This document shows positions 8,927 through 19,700 of a DNA stretch of 64,000 nt, piece after piece. Location: assembly GCF_001305575.3 (NCBI RefSeq), contig NZ_CP012373.2, positions 3,824,799 to 3,888,798 of the forward strand, given 5' to 3'. This DNA is from Beggiatoa leptomitoformis. GTDB lineage: Bacteria; Pseudomonadota; Gammaproteobacteria; Beggiatoales; Beggiatoaceae. The first letter of the stretch is position 1. The number at the start of each line of letters is the position of its first letter. The position numbers were made by a program, and so were the translations under genes. The notes below the pieces were generated by a model that worked only from the letters and a program-made list of their open reading frames with translations, did no database searches and was not told the origin of the DNA.

Positions 8927-9259
8927 ATGCTAAAAACCGAACAAAAAGATAAATTTCTCATTGTCCACGTCTTAGAAAAACGTTTAGATGCGTCTATCGC
9001 ACCTGATTTTAAAGATGAAATGAAAGCCTTAATTGCCAATGGACAACAATATATTATTTTAGACTTGAGCCAAACAGATTTTTTAGATAGTAGTGGTTTA
9101 GGCGCGATTGTATCGACCTTAAAGTTACTTAAGGGTGAAGGTGACCTTATCCTTTGTGGTGTACAAGGAGCTGTTATTTCTTTATTTAAATTGACACGTA
9201 TGGATAACATATTTTCTATTTACCCAACAGTGACAGACGCTATTGCTAACGCTGCGTGA
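8927..9259 (+). CDS. STAS-domain anti-sigma factor antagonist
   Basis: Single STAS domain of 110 residues, the switch protein of a partner-switching system. The phosphorylatable serine lies in DFLDSSGLGAIV, the expected motif. When unphosphorylated, such proteins bind the cognate RsbW-like kinase and free its other target. Its neighbours are the PP2C phosphatase that would dephosphorylate it (upstream, IS-disrupted) and the kinase (downstream, overlapping). A weak ribosome site (CGGAA) precedes the ATG. Confidence 0.92.
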   Translation: MLKTEQKDKFLIVHVLEKRLDASIAPDFKDEMKALIANGQQYIILDLSQTDFLDSSGLGAIVSTLKLLKGEGDLILCGVQGAVISLFKLTRMDNIFSIYPTVTDAIANAA

Positions 9260-9729
9260 TATTTTTCATGCCACAACTGTGTTTACAAATTCAAAGCCAA
9301 TTAGAGAATGTTGCATTAATTGGAACTTCTATCAAGGGAATTTGTAGCTTGACTCCCTTGTCGACAGAAGTTGTTGATGCACTACAGATTGCTATTGTCG
9401 AATGGGTTAATAATGTTATTGAACATAGCTATATATATTCTACGGTTCAATTAATTATTGTAGAAATTACCCTAAGTAAAAACAGTTTATTGATTTCTGT
9501 AACGGATAATGGTTGTGGTATGCAATCTTATTTACTCAATACCGCAGAAATGCCCATGATTAACCCAGACGACATTGCTAATTTGCCCGAAGGTGGTTTT
9601 GGTCTGGCAATTATTAAACAAACTATGGATGAAGTTGTTTACTATTCCACAGGGTATAAACACACGCTATGGATGAAAAAACACTTTCAAACTGATAATG
9701 GCAATAGTTCAAGAGAAGTCGTGTTATGA
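9256..9729 (+). CDS. RsbW-like anti-sigma serine kinase (HATPase)
   Basis: GHKL-type ATPase/serine kinase of about 157 residues. The N box is EWVNNVIEHSY, G1 is VTDNGCGM, and G2 is GGFGLAIIKQTMDE. It should phosphorylate the STAS protein and sequester another partner. Start is either GTG 9256, overlapping the previous stop by 4 bases, or ATG 9268; both are in frame. No sigma-factor gene follows, so the second partner may be encoded elsewhere or may be a non-sigma target. The next gene is a glycosyltransferase. Confidence 0.9.
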   Translation: MIFFMPQLCLQIQSQLENVALIGTSIKGICSLTPLSTEVVDALQIAIVEWVNNVIEHSYIYSTVQLIIVEITLSKNSLLISVTDNGCGMQSYLLNTAEMPMINPDDIANLPEGGFGLAIIKQTMDEVVYYSTGYKHTLWMKKHFQTDNGNSSREVVL

Positions 9730-9820
9730 AGGCTAGACACAATCAATTTCACTATTCTTTTCTTGCTATTCAATCTCAAATTAAAATAACAGGGCTAAAC
9801 GCCACAATACCCGGCTCATT

Positions 9821-11698
9821 ATGGATACCTATTTTAAAAAATTTGAAGATCGAATCCCCCCTTCTCCTCTACCTTTCTCGCCATACCGTGAATTACTCTG
9901 GCAATTCTTAGCCGTTATTACTATTGTTATTGGTGTGTGGTACTTACACTGGCGATGGACGAATTCTTTAAACTATGATGCACTTTGGTTCTCTCTTCCC
10001 CTTGTCATCGCAGAAACGATGGCATACATTGGGCTGATTTTATACACGATTAATCTATGGCAAGTACGTGATACACCACAAAAATCGCCACCACATTCCA
10101 TCCGTGATTGTATAGACCTCACACAAGACCCCCACTGTCCAAATCGCCCCATTCAAGTTGATGTTTTTATTGCAACTTACAATGAAGATACTGAACTAGT
10201 CCGCTTAAGTATCAGAGATGCAAAAAAAATAACCTACCCACATACCATCATCCTCAAAGTACATGTTTTAGATGACGGCAAGCGACCCGCTATGCAACAA
10301 GTTGCCAAAGAGGAAGCCGTAAATTACATCACACGAAATAATAATATAGGTTTTAAAGCAGGCAATCTTGCCAATGCCATGGATGTCACAAGCGGAGATT
10401 TTTTTATTATCTGCGATGCCGATACACGACCTTTTCCGACTTTTTTAGAACACACGCTAGGTTATTTTACGGACCCACAAGTTGCTTGGGTACAAACCCC
10501 ACAATGGTTTTTTGATATTCCCGAAGGACAATCTTTGCCCCTTTATTTACAAACCTATATTGGTAAAGCGGGCAAATGGCTAGGCGAACAAATCGAAAAA
10601 ATCTACGGTACTGTTGCGATTGGTTACGACCCTTTTGTGAATGACCCTAAAATTTTTTATGACATCATTTTACGGCGGCGAAATTGGGCAAATGCCTCTT
10701 TTTGCTGTGGTGCAGGTTCTATTTATCGTCGCGAAGCCGTGCGCGAAGCCCAACTCATTGGTTATGCAGATAGTGTTAGTCAATCATTAGAAACCCATTT
10801 AACCGCTATTCAAAAACTAACGGGTGAAAAAAACAGTTTAGACCCTTTGATTGTTAAACAATTACGTTATCAACTAATTCATGAAACCCATTTTGATGAT
10901 AAACTTTTTAAATTTCATGTCTCTGAAGATATTTTTACCTCAATTGTTTTACACTCCGTCCGCCGCACTGCACCCGACGGTAGCGAACAACGGGCAAAAT
11001 GGAAATCCGTTTTACACCCAATAGTTGAATCAAAAATGCTATCGCCTCAAGATTTGCAAAGTTGGGTTGTACAACGCTTTAAATATGCAGGGGGAACGCT
11101 AGATATTGCGAAAGATATTCTCTTTAAAAATAAATTATTTACAAAGCGCAACGGCTTAAGTTGGGCACAACGACTGATGTATGGGCAAACCATTTGGTCT
11201 TATTTAGGTGGAATTTGGAATTTAATTTTCTTACTCGCACCCATTATTTATTTTTTAACCGCAATCAAACCCATGCAAGCCTTTTCGGATTCTTTTGTAT
11301 TGCATTTTCTACCCTTTATTATCAGTATGGAACTTGCCTTTATGGTAGGCACATGGGGAACAAATAATTGGCAGAGTAAAACATCTTATTTGGCTTTTTA
11401 CTCATTTAATATCAAAGCACTCTGGACAGTATTACGCGGTAAAAAAATCGCTTTTCCTGTGACCCCCAAAGACCGTCAAACAGGTAATTTTTTACATCTT
11501 GTTTGGTCACAATGCTTATTAATTGGCTTAACATTAGGCAGCTTAGCGTATGCATGGTTTAGCCACTTTGCGCCGCACACCGCATACTCTAGTGGTGCAT
11601 TGATATTAAATAGTTTTTGGGGAATTTTAAATATCATCGCCCTGAGTAGTTTGGTTCGCGCTGCTTTTTGGACACCGCCTGAAGAAGCAACTATATGA
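9821..11698 (+). CDS. Cellulose-synthase-like family 2 glycosyltransferase
   Basis: Processive membrane glycosyltransferase of 625 residues. Two N-terminal membrane segments (about residues 25-85) precede a GT2 domain with VFIATYNED, DDGKRP, the DxD motif in CDADTRPFP, QTPQWFFD, CCGAGSIYRREAV and the acceptor-site acid in SEDIFTSI. The QxxRW-type motif of processive enzymes is degenerate (VQRFKYAGG). Four C-terminal membrane segments follow. There is no PilZ domain, so it is not a typical c-di-GMP-regulated BcsA. The polymer cannot be deduced; a beta-glucan-like exopolysaccharide is plausible. The upstream partner-switching genes suggest post-translational or transcriptional control. No strong ribosome site was seen before ATG 9821. 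Confidence 0.85.
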   Translation: MDTYFKKFEDRIPPSPLPFSPYRELLWQFLAVITIVIGVWYLHWRWTNSLNYDALWFSLPLVIAETMAYIGLILYTINLWQVRDTPQKSPPHSIRDCIDLTQDPHCPNRPIQVDVFIATYNEDTELVRLSIRDAKKITYPHTIILKVHVLDDGKRPAMQQVAKEEAVNYITRNNNIGFKAGNLANAMDVTSGDFFIICDADTRPFPTFLEHTLGYFTDPQVAWVQTPQWFFDIPEGQSLPLYLQTYIGKAGKWLGEQIEKIYGTVAIGYDPFVNDPKIFYDIILRRRNWANASFCCGAGSIYRREAVREAQLIGYADSVSQSLETHLTAIQKLTGEKNSLDPLIVKQLRYQLIHETHFDDKLFKFHVSEDIFTSIVLHSVRRTAPDGSEQRAKWKSVLHPIVESKMLSPQDLQSWVVQRFKYAGGTLDIAKDILFKNKLFTKRNGLSWAQRLMYGQTIWSYLGGIWNLIFLLAPIIYFLTAIKPMQAFSDSFVLHFLPFIISMELAFMVGTWGTNNWQSKTSYLAFYSFNIKALWTVLRGKKIAFPVTPKDRQTGNFLHLVWSQCLLIGLTLGSLAYAWFSHFAPHTAYSSGALILNSFWGILNIIALSSLVRAAFWTPPEEATI

Positions 11699-12084
11699 AA
11701 CGTATTGCTATTTTGTACAGCCTGTTTATTATTTGTCTGATAATTGTTGCTGACCAAGGTCATTATAATTACGTATTAAAACAAGTTCATGCGATTCCTT
11801 ATGGCGACAAAGTGGGACATTTTATTCTGATGGGCTTGCTTGCTTTCGTTATCAATATGGGCTTAAATTGTGCGCAATTTAGCTGGAAAAATATAAAGTT
11901 ACTAAAAGGGAGTGTCTTTGTTGTTACCTTTGTAACACTAGAAGAGATATCACAATATTTTTTTCCCAACCGCCATTTTGATATGGGCGATTTATTTTCA
12001 GATTACTTAGGGATTTTTCTCTTTGGGCAATTAGCGTTATGGTTATCGTATCGACAAAAACATAACGAAAAAATTACTCCATGA
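11695..12084 (+). CDS. VanZ-like membrane protein
   Basis: Small membrane protein of 129 residues with about four hydrophobic segments. VanZ-family signatures are GDKVGHFILMGLLAF (about residues 34-48) and EEISQYFFPNRHFDMGDLFSDYLG. It overlaps the glycosyltransferase by 4 bases (ATGA), so it is probably translationally coupled. VanZ relatives are often found beside exopolysaccharide genes; a biochemical role is not established. Confidence 0.85.
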   Translation: MKRIAILYSLFIICLIIVADQGHYNYVLKQVHAIPYGDKVGHFILMGLLAFVINMGLNCAQFSWKNIKLLKGSVFVVTFVTLEEISQYFFPNRHFDMGDLFSDYLGIFLFGQLALWLSYRQKHNEKITP

Positions 12085-12326
12085 CTTCTAAAGTTACCCT
12101 ACCTGTTTTGACACGGTATTAATGCGAACTTATATCGTTTCCCCCTTGCGAATCACCTAAACAAAAAATAAAATCCCTACTCCCCTGTGTCTTTTGATAA
12201 AATAAAACGCTTAATGGATTCTATAAAAAAAGTTAATCCATAAACAACCCACCCTGTCCGTCATTGGCAGGGTACTCATGCTCATCTGTACTCTCACAAG
12301 AACGATAGAGACTTAAGGATAACTCA

Positions 12327-13493
12327 ATGAATATACACGAGTATCAATCAAAAAAACTGTTCACCGACTATGGTGTGCCAGTGCCTAATGGGTATCCCGC
12401 TTTTAGTCCCGAAGAAGCCAAACAACGCGCTCAAGCCCTAGGGGGTTCTAGTTGGATGGTTAAAGCCCAAGTTCATGCTGGCGGACGGGGTAAAGCGGGT
12501 GGTGTGAAAAAAGCCAATAGTTTGGAAGAAGTTGCACAAATCACCGAAAGTTTATTAGGTAAACGCTTAGTAACACATCAAACAGGGGCTGAAGGTCAGC
12601 CTGTTGGTTGCGTGTTAATAGAAACCCCCAGTGCGATTAATAGCGAGTTATACCTCAGCTTATTAGTCGACCGTGGTAGCAAGCGCATTGCTATTATTGC
12701 TTCTGCGGCTGGTGGGATGGATATTGAAGAAGTTGCTGCCCATACCCCTGAAAAAATTACCACATTGATGGTTGACCCTGTTGTCGGTATTCAAGCCTAT
12801 CAATGTAATGAAGTCGCGTTTGCCCTAGGTTTAGATGCAACCCAACGTAAACAATTACTTTATATTCTTCCCAGCTTATACCGTTTATTCAAAGATAAAG
12901 ATTTAAGCCTGTTAGAAATCAATCCATTAATCACGACTGATAAAGGCGATTTATTAGCGTTAGATGGTAAGATTAATCTGGATGACAACGCGCTATACCG
13001 TCATACCGATTTAGCTGCATTTTATGATGCTTCTCAAGAAGATGAGAAAGAACATCGCGCCCGCCAATTTGATTTAAACTACGTAGCATTAGATGGCGAT
13101 ATCGCTTGTATGGTGAACGGTGCGGGTTTAGCAATGGCAACCATGGACGTAATTAAATTACATGGTGGCAACCCTGCAAACTTCTTAGACGTAGGCGGTG
13201 GTACTAACACAGCCAAAGTGACTGAAGCATTCAAAATCATTCTCTCTGACACCAAAGTTAAAGCCATTCTGGTTAATATCTTCGGCGGTATTGTCCGTTG
13301 CGATATGATTGCAGAAGGCGTTATCCATGCGATGAAAGAAACGGGAACAAAACTACCTGTTATCGTCCGTTTAGAAGGGACAAACGTCGAAGCAGGTAAA
13401 ACGTTATTAAGAGAAAGCGGTTTATCCGTCACTGCCGCTGATGATTTAACTGATGCCGCGAAAAAAGCGGTTAGCTTAGTCAAGGGAGCGTAA
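12327..13493 (+). CDS. sucC: Succinyl-CoA synthetase beta subunit
   Basis: TCA-cycle enzyme subunit of 388 residues, full length. ATP-grasp region begins [36 protein letters not shown] is the nucleotide-binding loop, and [10 protein letters not shown] and [18 protein letters not shown] are conserved blocks. The C-terminal [13 protein letters not shown] segment is typical. Ribosome site AAGGAT precedes ATG 12327. It is followed after 5 bases by sucD, so the two subunits are co-expressed. The 242-bp gap upstream holds the promoter region and a short inverted repeat (ACCCTG/CAGGGT near 12250-12272). Confidence 0.97.
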   Translation: MNIHEYQSKKLFTDYGVPVPNGYPAFSPEEAKQRAQALGGSSWMVKAQVHAGGRGKAGGVKKANSLEEVAQITESLLGKRLVTHQTGAEGQPVGCVLIETPSAINSELYLSLLVDRGSKRIAIIASAAGGMDIEEVAAHTPEKITTLMVDPVVGIQAYQCNEVAFALGLDATQRKQLLYILPSLYRLFKDKDLSLLEINPLITTDKGDLLALDGKINLDDNALYRHTDLAAFYDASQEDEKEHRARQFDLNYVALDGDIACMVNGAGLAMATMDVIKLHGGNPANFLDVGGGTNTAKVTEAFKIILSDTKVKAILVNIFGGIVRCDMIAEGVIHAMKETGTKLPVIVRLEGTNVEAGKTLLRESGLSVTAADDLTDAAKKAVSLVKGA

Positions 13494-13498
13494 GCAGA

Positions 13499-14374
13499 AT
13501 GAGTATTCTAGTTGATGCCAACACAAGAGTGATTTGCCAAGGTTTTACTGGCAAACAAGGTACATTCCATTCTGAACAAGCCCTTGCTTATGGTACTAAA
13601 TTAGTTGGTGGTGTTACCCCCGGTCGTGGTGGTGATAAACATTTAGGCTTACCTGTCTTTGATACGGTTAGTTCTGCCGTAAAAAGTACAGGGGCTGATG
13701 CCACAATGATTTATGTTCCAGCGGCTTTTGCGGCTGATGCAATTTTAGAAGCGGCTGATGCAGGGATTAGAGTTATTGCTTGTATTACCGAGGGCATTCC
13801 TGTTCTCGATATGTTAAAAGTAAAAGCCACTTTAATCGCTAATTATCCGCATGTGCGTTTAATTGGCCCTAACTGCCCCGGTTTAATCACCCCCGGTGCG
13901 TGCAAAATTGGGATTATGCCGGGCTATATTCACAAACCCGGTCGTATTGGGATTGTTTCCCGTTCTGGTACATTGACGTATGAATCTGTCAATCAAACCA
14001 CATTAAACGGTTTAGGACAAAGCACCTGCGTCGGTATTGGTGGTGACCCCATCAATGGAATGAGCTTTATTGATTGTTTAGCCCTGTTCGAAAAAGACCC
14101 ACAAACCGAAGGTATTATCATGGTGGGTGAAATTGGTGGAACAGCCGAAGAAGAAGCCGCTGACTTCATCAAGAAAAACGTTACCAAACCTGTTGTGTCT
14201 TATATCGCAGGTGTCACTGCTCCCCCCGGAAAACGGATGGGTCACGCAGGTGCAATCATTGCGGGTGGTAAAGGGACTGCACAAGCGAAGTTTGCGGCAT
14301 TAGAAGCCGCTGGCGCAAGCGTGGTGAAATCCCCAACCGAATTAGGCGCGGAAATGTTAAAGCGTCTAAAATAA
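13499..14374 (+). CDS. sucD: Succinyl-CoA synthetase alpha subunit
   Basis: Alpha subunit of 291 residues. The CoA-binding N-terminus ([17 protein letters not shown]) and the active-site histidine region ([17 protein letters not shown]) are both present; that histidine is phosphorylated during catalysis. Directly downstream of sucC with a GGGAG ribosome site overlapping the end of sucC. Ends just before an AT-rich palindrome (14373-14399) and a larger terminator-like structure. Confidence 0.97.
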   Translation: MSILVDANTRVICQGFTGKQGTFHSEQALAYGTKLVGGVTPGRGGDKHLGLPVFDTVSSAVKSTGADATMIYVPAAFAADAILEAADAGIRVIACITEGIPVLDMLKVKATLIANYPHVRLIGPNCPGLITPGACKIGIMPGYIHKPGRIGIVSRSGTLTYESVNQTTLNGLGQSTCVGIGGDPINGMSFIDCLALFEKDPQTEGIIMVGEIGGTAEEEAADFIKKNVTKPVVSYIAGVTAPPGKRMGHAGAIIAGGKGTAQAKFAALEAAGASVVKSPTELGAEMLKRLK

Positions 14375-14420
14375 CAATACGATAATTATCTTATTGTTAG
14401 CTATCCATTAAAAGATAGTA

Positions 14421-14479
14421 TTGAGCCTTTCTGTTGTTTATCATCAGTTGTGATAAACTGCATAAAGGCTCAATTTTTT
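14421..14479 (+). terminator. Nested-hairpin terminator after sucCD
   Basis: An outer perfect 10-bp stem (TTGAGCCTTT at 14421-14430, AAAGGCTCAA at 14464-14473) encloses, with 5 unpaired bases on each side, an inner perfect 8-bp stem (GTTTATCA/TGATAAAC). Six T follow immediately. This fits an intrinsic terminator for sucCD, but the nested form is unusual and it lies just 50 bp before the PII gene. Confidence 0.75.
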
Positions 14480-14481
14480 GA

Positions 14482-14868
<387 letters not shown>

Positions 14869-14886
14869 CGCGTAAAGCTTATCATT

Positions 14887-14938
14887 AACGTAGGATGAGT
14901 AGAAAATCTGTTTCATCACATCCTGCGTTTCTCATTTT
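14887..14938 (+). terminator. Terminator between glnB and anmK
   Basis: An 11-bp stem with one G-T pair (AACGTAGGATG at 14887-14897, CATCCTGCGTT at 14919-14929) is followed by a T-rich tract. It lies between convergent genes and may serve both strands. Confidence 0.6.
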
Positions 14939-14950
14939 TAATCTTAAATT

Positions 14951-16054
14951 TTAATAATATACCCCGCCCAAAATACAAGCGGTACGCGCACCCGTTACGC
15001 TAGGCACATTGCCCGTTTGTAACGCTAAACGTCGTTTCGCTAGCCATGCAAAACACATCGCTTCTACCCAATCAGGTTCTACACCATAAACAACCGTTGA
15101 TTCCACAGGGCAGGTTAATTGTTCGCGTAACCCATTTATAATAAAATCATTATGAACACCACCGCCGCAGATTAATAAACGGTCAGGGTGATAAGGTTGC
15201 ACGGCATTAACAAGGCTTATAATCGTTAAATAACTAAGTGTCGCTTGAACATCAACGGCAGAAAATTGATGTGCTTCAAGGTAATGGGCTAACCATGTTA
15301 GATTGAAATAATCGCGCCCCGTACTTTTAGGCGGATTTTTAGCAAAATAAGGGTCGGCTAACAATTGTTGCAACAATATAGGTTGTACCGTCCCTTGTTG
15401 CGCCCATGCACCATTTTGATCAAAGGGAATTTGTCGATGGTGGTTTGACCATGCGTCTGAAAGTGCATTCCCTGTTCCTGTATCAAAACCCAAAATAGGA
15501 GCTGTCGAATCAGAGGGTAAAACCGTAATATTGGCGATACCGCCAATGTTTACCACAATGCGGCATTCGTGTGCTCGTTGAAAAACAGCTTGATGAAAGG
15601 CAGGAACAAGTGGTGCGCCTTGCCCGCCCGCAGCAACATCCCGACGGCGAAAATCGGCAACAACGGGGATTTTTGTTTTTTCGGCAATTATATTGGGGTC
15701 ACCTAGCTGACAAGTATAAGGTGGATTAGTCTGCAATTGATGATAAATCGTTTGTCCATGACTACCAATGGCGATAATGTCTGTCGTATTGACGCTATTA
15801 TTGGTCAGTAACGTCAGGATTGCATCGGCAAAAGTGTGCGCGATTGTTACATCTAGTTGAATAATCTCTGCTAATGAAGTTTGTTCTCTACTTTCCTGAC
15901 TTACTTGTAAAATGTGTTGTCGTAACCCTGTTTCCCATGGATGACTATGTACTGCACATAAACGGGGGAATGGCGTGGAAAAATCGACTAATGCAACATC
16001 GATTGCATCTGCACTTGTACCCGAGATAATGCCAATAAATAATTGTTTTTGCAT
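14951..16054 (-). CDS. anmK: Anhydro-N-acetylmuramic acid kinase
   Basis: Cell-wall recycling kinase of 367 residues that cleaves and phosphorylates 1,6-anhydro-MurNAc to MurNAc-6-phosphate. The N-terminal phosphate-binding motif is GIISGTSADAIDVALVD (GTSMDG in many homologs, here GTSADA). IGSHGQTIYHQ, VADFRRRDVAAGGQGAPLVP, VVNIGGIANIT and CGGGVHN are family blocks. Single gene between convergent glnB and the pilin operon. Confidence 0.95.
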   Translation of the reverse strand: MQKQLFIGIISGTSADAIDVALVDFSTPFPRLCAVHSHPWETGLRQHILQVSQESREQTSLAEIIQLDVTIAHTFADAILTLLTNNSVNTTDIIAIGSHGQTIYHQLQTNPPYTCQLGDPNIIAEKTKIPVVADFRRRDVAAGGQGAPLVPAFHQAVFQRAHECRIVVNIGGIANITVLPSDSTAPILGFDTGTGNALSDAWSNHHRQIPFDQNGAWAQQGTVQPILLQQLLADPYFAKNPPKSTGRDYFNLTWLAHYLEAHQFSAVDVQATLSYLTIISLVNAVQPYHPDRLLICGGGVHNDFIINGLREQLTCPVESTVVYGVEPDWVEAMCFAWLAKRRLALQTGNVPSVTGARTACILGGVYY

Positions 16055-16132
16055 TAAAAACCCTCAGCAAAAAAATGGACACTGTCGTATTAACGAAGCA
16101 GTGTCCATATAAAATAAAATCAATTTGTTATG

Positions 16133-16630
16133 TTACCAGCATTCCGTCCCTAATGTTCCTGTCGCGCCTTTTGTGCCTGTTGCATTAAGGGTAAACGAGG
16201 TACATTTAGTATCTTTCGCTTGTGCGCCAGTGGTTGGCGGTTTAGCTTCTAATACATAGTTGGTTGCTGTTCCTGTTGTTAGGCGGATTTCATAATAACC
16301 TTCTTTAGAACAAGCAGTTGTTGATGTTACTGTACAAGGTACTTTGGTTTTAGAACCAAACCCTTTTCCTGTTTTAGTATCAACATCAGTATCAGCAATC
16401 TTAATGGTCGGAAAAAGCTCTGCCATTGTTTTTGCGTAGCGGTTGTTATCCGAGTAGTAGGATTCTTGTAGCTGTGATAATTCCACTAAAGAAACCTTGG
16501 CATCAGAACGACGAGTCTTTTCCGCGTAAGACAAATAAGAAGGGATTGCAATCGCTGATAAAATCGCAATGACCGCAACAACGGACATCAATTCAACAAG
16601 GGTAAAACCATTGACGGTCTTATATTTCAT
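16133..16630 (-). CDS. pilE: Type IV minor pilin, PilE-like
   Basis: Prepilin of about 165 residues. I start at ATG 16628-16630 because a TTTGGAG ribosome site lies just upstream; a longer frame from 16642 begins inside that site. The class III leader MKYKTVNG is cleaved before FTLVELMSVVAVIAIL, with Glu at position +5. Two C-terminal cysteines (KCTSF and TECW) probably form the D-region disulfide, and TACSKEGYYEI carries another. Last gene of the fimT-pilV-pilW-pilX-pilY1-pilE order, which matches the Pseudomonas minor pilin operon, so it is most likely the minor pilin PilE rather than the major subunit. Confidence 0.88.
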   Translation of the reverse strand: MKYKTVNGFTLVELMSVVAVIAILSAIAIPSYLSYAEKTRRSDAKVSLVELSQLQESYYSDNNRYAKTMAELFPTIKIADTDVDTKTGKGFGSKTKVPCTVTSTTACSKEGYYEIRLTTGTATNYVLEAKPPTTGAQAKDTKCTSFTLNATGTKGATGTLGTECW

Positions 16631-16714
16631 CGTTTTCTCCAAAAAGCATTTTTACTGTTTGAGGCTACTCCCTCTTATATAAACAAGGGAGTAGGTCAAC
16701 CTCAGTACAAGCAG

Positions 16715-19700
16715 TTATTCCTGCATCCAGAATGTGGGGGTCAAGGTTATTTGATCAATTGACCCCGCATTGACTGGCTGAACAGCTAATGGAGTCCCTA
16801 GCGCATCATTGGCCGCGCCGTTTTGGCTCAACCCCGAGCTTGCTGTATCAGGGTCATTAGAGACAATACGGATATCACCATTGGATAAGAACATCGCGGA
16901 AACATCAGAGGTAATCCCTTCTTTAATATCGCGTGAACGTTCATCACCATAGGCAGACACAGCGGTATAGAGACTGACTGCGTAAAGTTTACTGCTACCA
17001 TCACCGCTCGATTGGCATATTGAGTTTGAACAAGGTCCTTTTGTATCCCCATGTGCCTCATGAGCCGACCATGCAGACTCACTAATCGTGATGGTATTCA
17101 TATTAGTTGGATTACCTGGGGGGTAATGACAAATAACCATTTTACCAGCACCGGGGTCGCTGTTGGGGTCAAATGGTGGCAGGTAAGTTGTAAAGAATAC
17201 CTTGTTTTCTAAAATAATAGGCGAAGCCAAGTTCTTTTCACCATCGCTATAGCTAAAGTCTATGTACCAGCCTCTACTGTTTTGTAAATATTTCAGTTGA
17301 GACTCCACAGCGTTGTTATTACCTGAGTCATTATTAGTTCCAATAACATCCGTTGTTGCATCATACATATTGGTTTGTGAAATGGTGCAGAACTTCTTAT
17401 CAGTGGCACTTGCAGTTGTTGGTGTACCTGCACAATTCTTGAATGAACCATCAGATTCCCGTGCAGCCTTCATATCATCGTATGTAACAGCCTTATCTTG
17501 GAAAACGAAGAATTCATCTTGAATCACACGCCCTAATGGGTTGGGACGATTGCCAGAGCCAATGGCAACTGCATCATAAGCGGCATCAGCAAAGCGTATA
17601 TCGGGTGTTGGAACTCGTGCAATTTCAGGGGCGTAAAAGAACTTACGTCCATTCAGTTCACTCGAACTATCTCCAACATTTGCTAACAAGCCTACAATTG
17701 GATTGCCAACGGTAGAATCACTAAACCCGCTCAAATCAATCCGCCAGACTTGTCCACCGATATCACCAACATATAGACGGTCGGTGGTGTTGTCACCCGT
17801 GCTGTCCATAAAGGCAATTTCTGAAGGAACACCATAAGTCATCTTACTGATTTTCAAACTACTCTTCGTTTTGTAGTTAGTGTAGGCTGTGGTTGTTATG
17901 TCAGAACCGCCTTTCCAGATTAATGCACCTGTTTTCGCGTTAACGATAAAGAGAGCATTACCACCAGAATTGCTTTGTCCTTCAACATCACCGGGGAAGC
18001 CACCTCCAAAAATCAGCGTTACGAGAATTTGATCACCAAAGTTGACTGCAGTGACCTTAGGGGCAGACCATGTGTAGGCCAATTCAGCAAAATCGCCTGT
18101 CCCCCCCTTAATCGTCCAAATCAGTTTGGGAGTTACCGCGCCGTTACTGCCGTAGGTTAAATCAAATGCGTAGATATTTTTACCACCACGACGCATCCCT
18201 ATGTACATTCTAACAAAATCACCGCTGGCTGTTTCAATCACGCCATTTTGATTTTTGTCGTTTATCCAGAATTGCGCTGTCCCATCAACACCGTAAATAC
18301 GGCTCAAACTTTCTTTGTTGATCATCAACGAATTTTGAATACCGAATAATTCCTTCGGTAAGAATGCCCATTCTTCTGTACCAGTTTCCGCATTAATCAT
18401 GCGAATCAGACCGTCATTTGTACCCACGAATAATTTGGTGTAAGACTTGGTTGCTGTTCCAAAAGTAACGGAAGTCGGACTGCTATGTAAGGGGTCGGCA
18501 AATGCCCAACGATTTTCATCGACAATCGTGTCTTTGTCTTCATCACGCACATCTTTGCCACGAATCCAATCAGCTAGCAGATCAATGGTTGTAGTATCAG
18601 TTAATTCATTGTCTGTTGCCAATTTCGCTTTTACATCAGCATCAGAAAAGGATTTAAAGCTAGCACAACTGTCAGATAAGCAGGTCACGATATTGCGTGT
18701 TGTGTAGCTAGGAATCATGACTCCTGAACCACCCTTAGTAACGACATTACCATCACCTTTTGTGCAATCGCCCAATGTGCAAGATTCTTTACCCCAGAAA
18801 CTGCTTGCCGTACTTTTTACATTACCCGGTGCAAACTCTTCATAGCGAATGCAATTTGGATCTGCTTTGTCATCTGCTTCATGCGCACTACTACATGCGG
18901 CCCGTTGGTTTGTCGCATCTAGTAATTCACCGGGAGTACATCCATTGCTCGAGCTTTCGCAAATCAGATATTTTTTCACATTCCCCGCCCAGCGGTATGT
19001 CCGCTCAGGTTTAAAGGATGCAAAGTAGATTTCATTACGATGATACAAACGGTTAAATGCACTTACAGAAATACTGGGTGCAGCAAAGGTTGCGCTTTCA
19101 GTAACAGCCCCTGCAACAATGGTACGGAAAGCATTGAGTAGAGACTCCACGCTGTCAGTAAAGTAAAAACCACCGCCGCCTTTTTGCGCCAACTCGGAGA
19201 GATACGCTAACGCCATTGTGCTAAGACCTGATTCGCGGATATCTTGATACAGGGCATAGTGAATTTTTACGTCTGTACTTTGAAACGTATAAGAGCCATT
19301 AGATTGTTTTACCCAACGGTTTCCTGTTGTACGATAGAAGTTTTCCGTTACCTGAACGCCACTGACCGTATTTTTGAAAGTCATCTCTTTGATAACTTTT
19401 ACTTCAGTATTTGTATCCCACTGTTTTTTACGGGCTGTTTCAAATGCTTGGTCACGAGAAGACATCCCCGTCCATTCTTGGTAGTAGTAAGAAATAGCAC
19501 TCGTTCCGTTACTACCACAATAGTAAGAGGACATGCTACTACAATTTGAGTTTTGATAATCAGCACTTCGACTGTATCCACCAATACTGACATAGCCAAA
19601 CCCATTTGACATCATCCCAAAAGCACCATTATTGCCGTCGGATTTATTATAGAACGGGTCTTTCAAGCGCAAACCAATCGTATGTAAGGTCAGGTTTGAG

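Noticed and set aside
9726..9911. Small open frame of 61 codons starting at the RsbW-like stop (ATGA)
   Set aside because: It overlaps the glycosyltransferase start by 90 bases, has no homology that I recognise and no ribosome site of its own beyond the overlap. A coupling leader peptide cannot be excluded.
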